This document shows positions 62,613-64,000 of a stretch of 64,000 nt of DNA, in pieces. Below the pieces are notes generated by a model. That model saw only the letters and a list, made by a program, of their open reading frames with translations, searched no databases and was not told the origin of the DNA. This stretch comes from Streptomyces sp. CA-278952 (lineage in GTDB: Bacteria > Actinomycetota > Actinomycetes > Streptomycetales > Streptomycetaceae). The stretch covers positions 6,324,001-6,388,000 of the forward strand of contig NZ_CP112880.1 in the NCBI RefSeq assembly GCF_028747205.1, read 5' to 3'. A program made the position numbers and the translations under genes. Every line of letters begins with the position of its first letter. The stretch's first letter is position 1.

Positions 62613-63545
62613 ATGACCGCACCCATCGCACGCCGTGCCGGACTCTGCGCGGACCGGGTCGTCGCCGTCACGGGCGCCGGGCGGGGGCTCGGCCGGGCCC
62701 ACGCCCTGGCCTTCGCCGCCGAAGGGGCGCGCGTCGTCGTCAACGACCTCGGCGTCGGACCCGACGGGGACGGGGGCTCCGCCGGCCCGGCCCGGGAGGT
62801 CGTCGACGAGATCGTGGCGGCGGGCGGCGAAGCCGTCGTCCACGGCGGCGACATCGCCACGGCCGAGGGCGCCGCCTCCCTGGTCACCACCGCCGTGGAC
62901 GCCTTCGGCCGCCTCGACACCCTGGTCAACAACGCGGGCTTCCTGCGCGACCGGATGCTCGTCAACCTGGACGAGGACGACTGGGACGCGGTGATGCGGG
63001 TCCACCTCAGGGGCCACTTCCTGCCCCTCAAACACGCCGCCGCCCACTGGCGGGCCGAGACGAAGGCGGGGAGGGCGCCGGTCGCCCGGGTGATCAACAC
63101 CAGCTCGGGCGCCGGACTCCTCGGCAGCGTCGGCCAGGGCAACTACGCGGCGGCCAAGGCCGGAATCGTGGCCCTGACCCTGGTCGCGGCGGCCGAGCTG
63201 GGCCGGTACGGGGTCTGCGTCAACGCCCTCGCCCCGGCCGCCCGGACCCGGATGACCGAGCGGACCTTCGCCGAGACGATGGCGGCCCCGGGGGCGGGGG
63301 AGTTCGACGCCATGGCCCCCGCGAACGTCTCGCCCCTGGTCGTCTGGCTCGGCTCCGCCGCGAGCGAGGGGGTGACGGGCCGCGTCTTCGAGGCCGAGGC
63401 GGGCCGCATCACCGTTATGGAGGGCTGGCGCCCGGGCCCCACCGACGACCGGGGCGCGCGCAGGTCCCCGGCCGAGGCGGGCGAAACGGTGCGTCGGCTG
63501 CTGGCCGACGCGGAGGAACCGGGGCGGGTCTACGGGGCGTCCTGA
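62613..63545 (+). CDS. Short-chain dehydrogenase, Rv3548c-like
   Basis: The 310-residue SDR has TGAGRGLGRAHALAFAAEGARVVVND (20-45) for NAD(P) binding, NNAGFLRDRML near 109, Ser in INTSSGAGLLG near 157 and Tyr-Lys in GNYAAAKAG near 171-177. The 50 residues beyond the core are shared with the larger SDRs of the hydroxysteroid-dehydrogenase-4 type. It is divergent from echA20 across a KstR2-like box, as Rv3548c is in M. tuberculosis. Start is the ATG at 62613 with GGGGAGATGAG upstream. The exact substrate is not known. Confidence 0.85.
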   Translation: MTAPIARRAGLCADRVVAVTGAGRGLGRAHALAFAAEGARVVVNDLGVGPDGDGGSAGPAREVVDEIVAAGGEAVVHGGDIATAEGAASLVTTAVDAFGRLDTLVNNAGFLRDRMLVNLDEDDWDAVMRVHLRGHFLPLKHAAAHWRAETKAGRAPVARVINTSSGAGLLGSVGQGNYAAAKAGIVALTLVAAAELGRYGVCVNALAPAARTRMTERTFAETMAAPGAGEFDAMAPANVSPLVVWLGSAASEGVTGRVFEAEAGRITVMEGWRPGPTDDRGARRSPAEAGETVRRLLADAEEPGRVYGAS

Positions 63546-63708
63546 GGGGCGCCCTGCCGGTCATGCCGGGTTCCCGTGCCCGCGCCCCGTGCCCGGGACC
63601 GCGCCCGTGCCTGGGACCGCGCCCGCCGATCGCGTACGGCGCGGGAAACCCGCTTGCGCATCCGTACGGGCGCCCGATATCCAGCAGGGGACACCGGAGG
63701 AGCACACG

Positions 63709-64000
63709 ATGACGCGGCACGGCCCGATGAACGAGTTCTGCTGGATGGACCTCAAGACCCGCGACCCGTCCGGCACCGCCGTCTTCTTCTCCTCGGTACT
63801 GGGCTGGGAGTTCGCCGTGGACGAAGAGGACTGGCGGCGGGCCGTCAAGATCTCCGCCGGGGGCGAGCGGATCGGCGGGGTGAGCGATCTCGCCCAGCCG
63901 GTCTATCCGCCCGGTACGCCGCCGCACATCGCCTATTACCTCGCGGTCGACGACGTGGACCACCGTACGGCTCTGGCGGTGGCGAACGGGGCGCAGGTCG
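63709..64000 (+). CDS. VOC (glyoxalase/bleomycin-resistance) family protein, 3' end beyond window
   Basis: The first 97 codons are present. MNEFCWMDLKTRDPSGTAVFFSSVLGWEF followed by GGERIGGVSDL and PGTPPHIAYYLAVDDVDH shows the beta-alpha-beta-beta-beta VOC module common in Streptomyces tandem-VOC proteins. CGGAGGAGC lies six bases before the ATG. The gene is cut by the window end, and the second VOC half is expected beyond 64000. Confidence 0.88.
   Translation, partial: MTRHGPMNEFCWMDLKTRDPSGTAVFFSSVLGWEFAVDEEDWRRAVKISAGGERIGGVSDLAQPVYPPGTPPHIAYYLAVDDVDHRTALAVANGAQV

Overview
The window is chromosomal DNA of a Streptomyces or a very close relative. The evidence is a very high G+C content with strong third-position G/C bias, many GTG starts, 4-bp start/stop overlaps, and a gene order (hisDCB-x-HA-ridA-F, hisI-trpE, trpC-trpM-trpB-trpA, lgt, gltBD) that I associate with the Streptomyces core chromosome. 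No tRNA, rRNA, CRISPR array, insertion sequence, phage or secondary-metabolite assembly line was seen. Both ends are cut through genes: the last 36 codons of an upstream gene at 1-111 and the first 97 codons of a VOC-family gene at 63709-64000.

Layout: 1-6000 holds an ABC-2 permease, a DUF2567-like membrane protein, a YbaK deacylase, a LON-domain protein and two large uncharacterised proteins. 6097-12059 is the histidine operon, opening with a tandem operator-like repeat and closing with a strong hairpin. 12204-13127 is a secreted cutinase/PET-hydrolase-type polyester esterase. 13274-19781 holds a giant LuxR regulator, a PucR-type regulator and an ArsR-MFS pair behind an AT-rich palindrome. 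20575-29890 is the hisI-trpE to trpA region, with PriA (hisA) expected to replace the absent trpF, followed by a DsbA-like protein and Lgt. 29951-37923 is a tightly overlapping minus-strand run: four consecutive ADP-ribosylglycohydrolase-family genes, ribokinase, CaiB-type CoA-transferase and CitE-like lyase. A VIT/CCC1 metal transporter diverges from it. 39112-47747 holds a secreted FG-GAP protein and gltBD. 47943-51567 holds a rhomboid protease, a vWA protein, HutD, a GNAT and a PPOX-like protein.

51610-63545 is the most distinctive part. Two acyl-CoA dehydrogenases, an SDR, a TetR regulator, a thiolase, an IpdC-like flavoprotein, IpdB, IpdA, EchA20 and a second SDR match, gene for gene, the KstR2 regulon used by mycobacteria and rhodococci to degrade steroid rings C and D (HIP catabolism). 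Both divergent promoter gaps carry a palindrome close to the known KstR2 site. The cluster is split by a cold-shock gene and a DEAD-box helicase.

A dispersed Streptomyces palindrome (core CCGTCCGGCG..TTGAGGAC) occurs in two intergenic gaps. It has also expanded inside the N-terminus of a DUF2752 gene.
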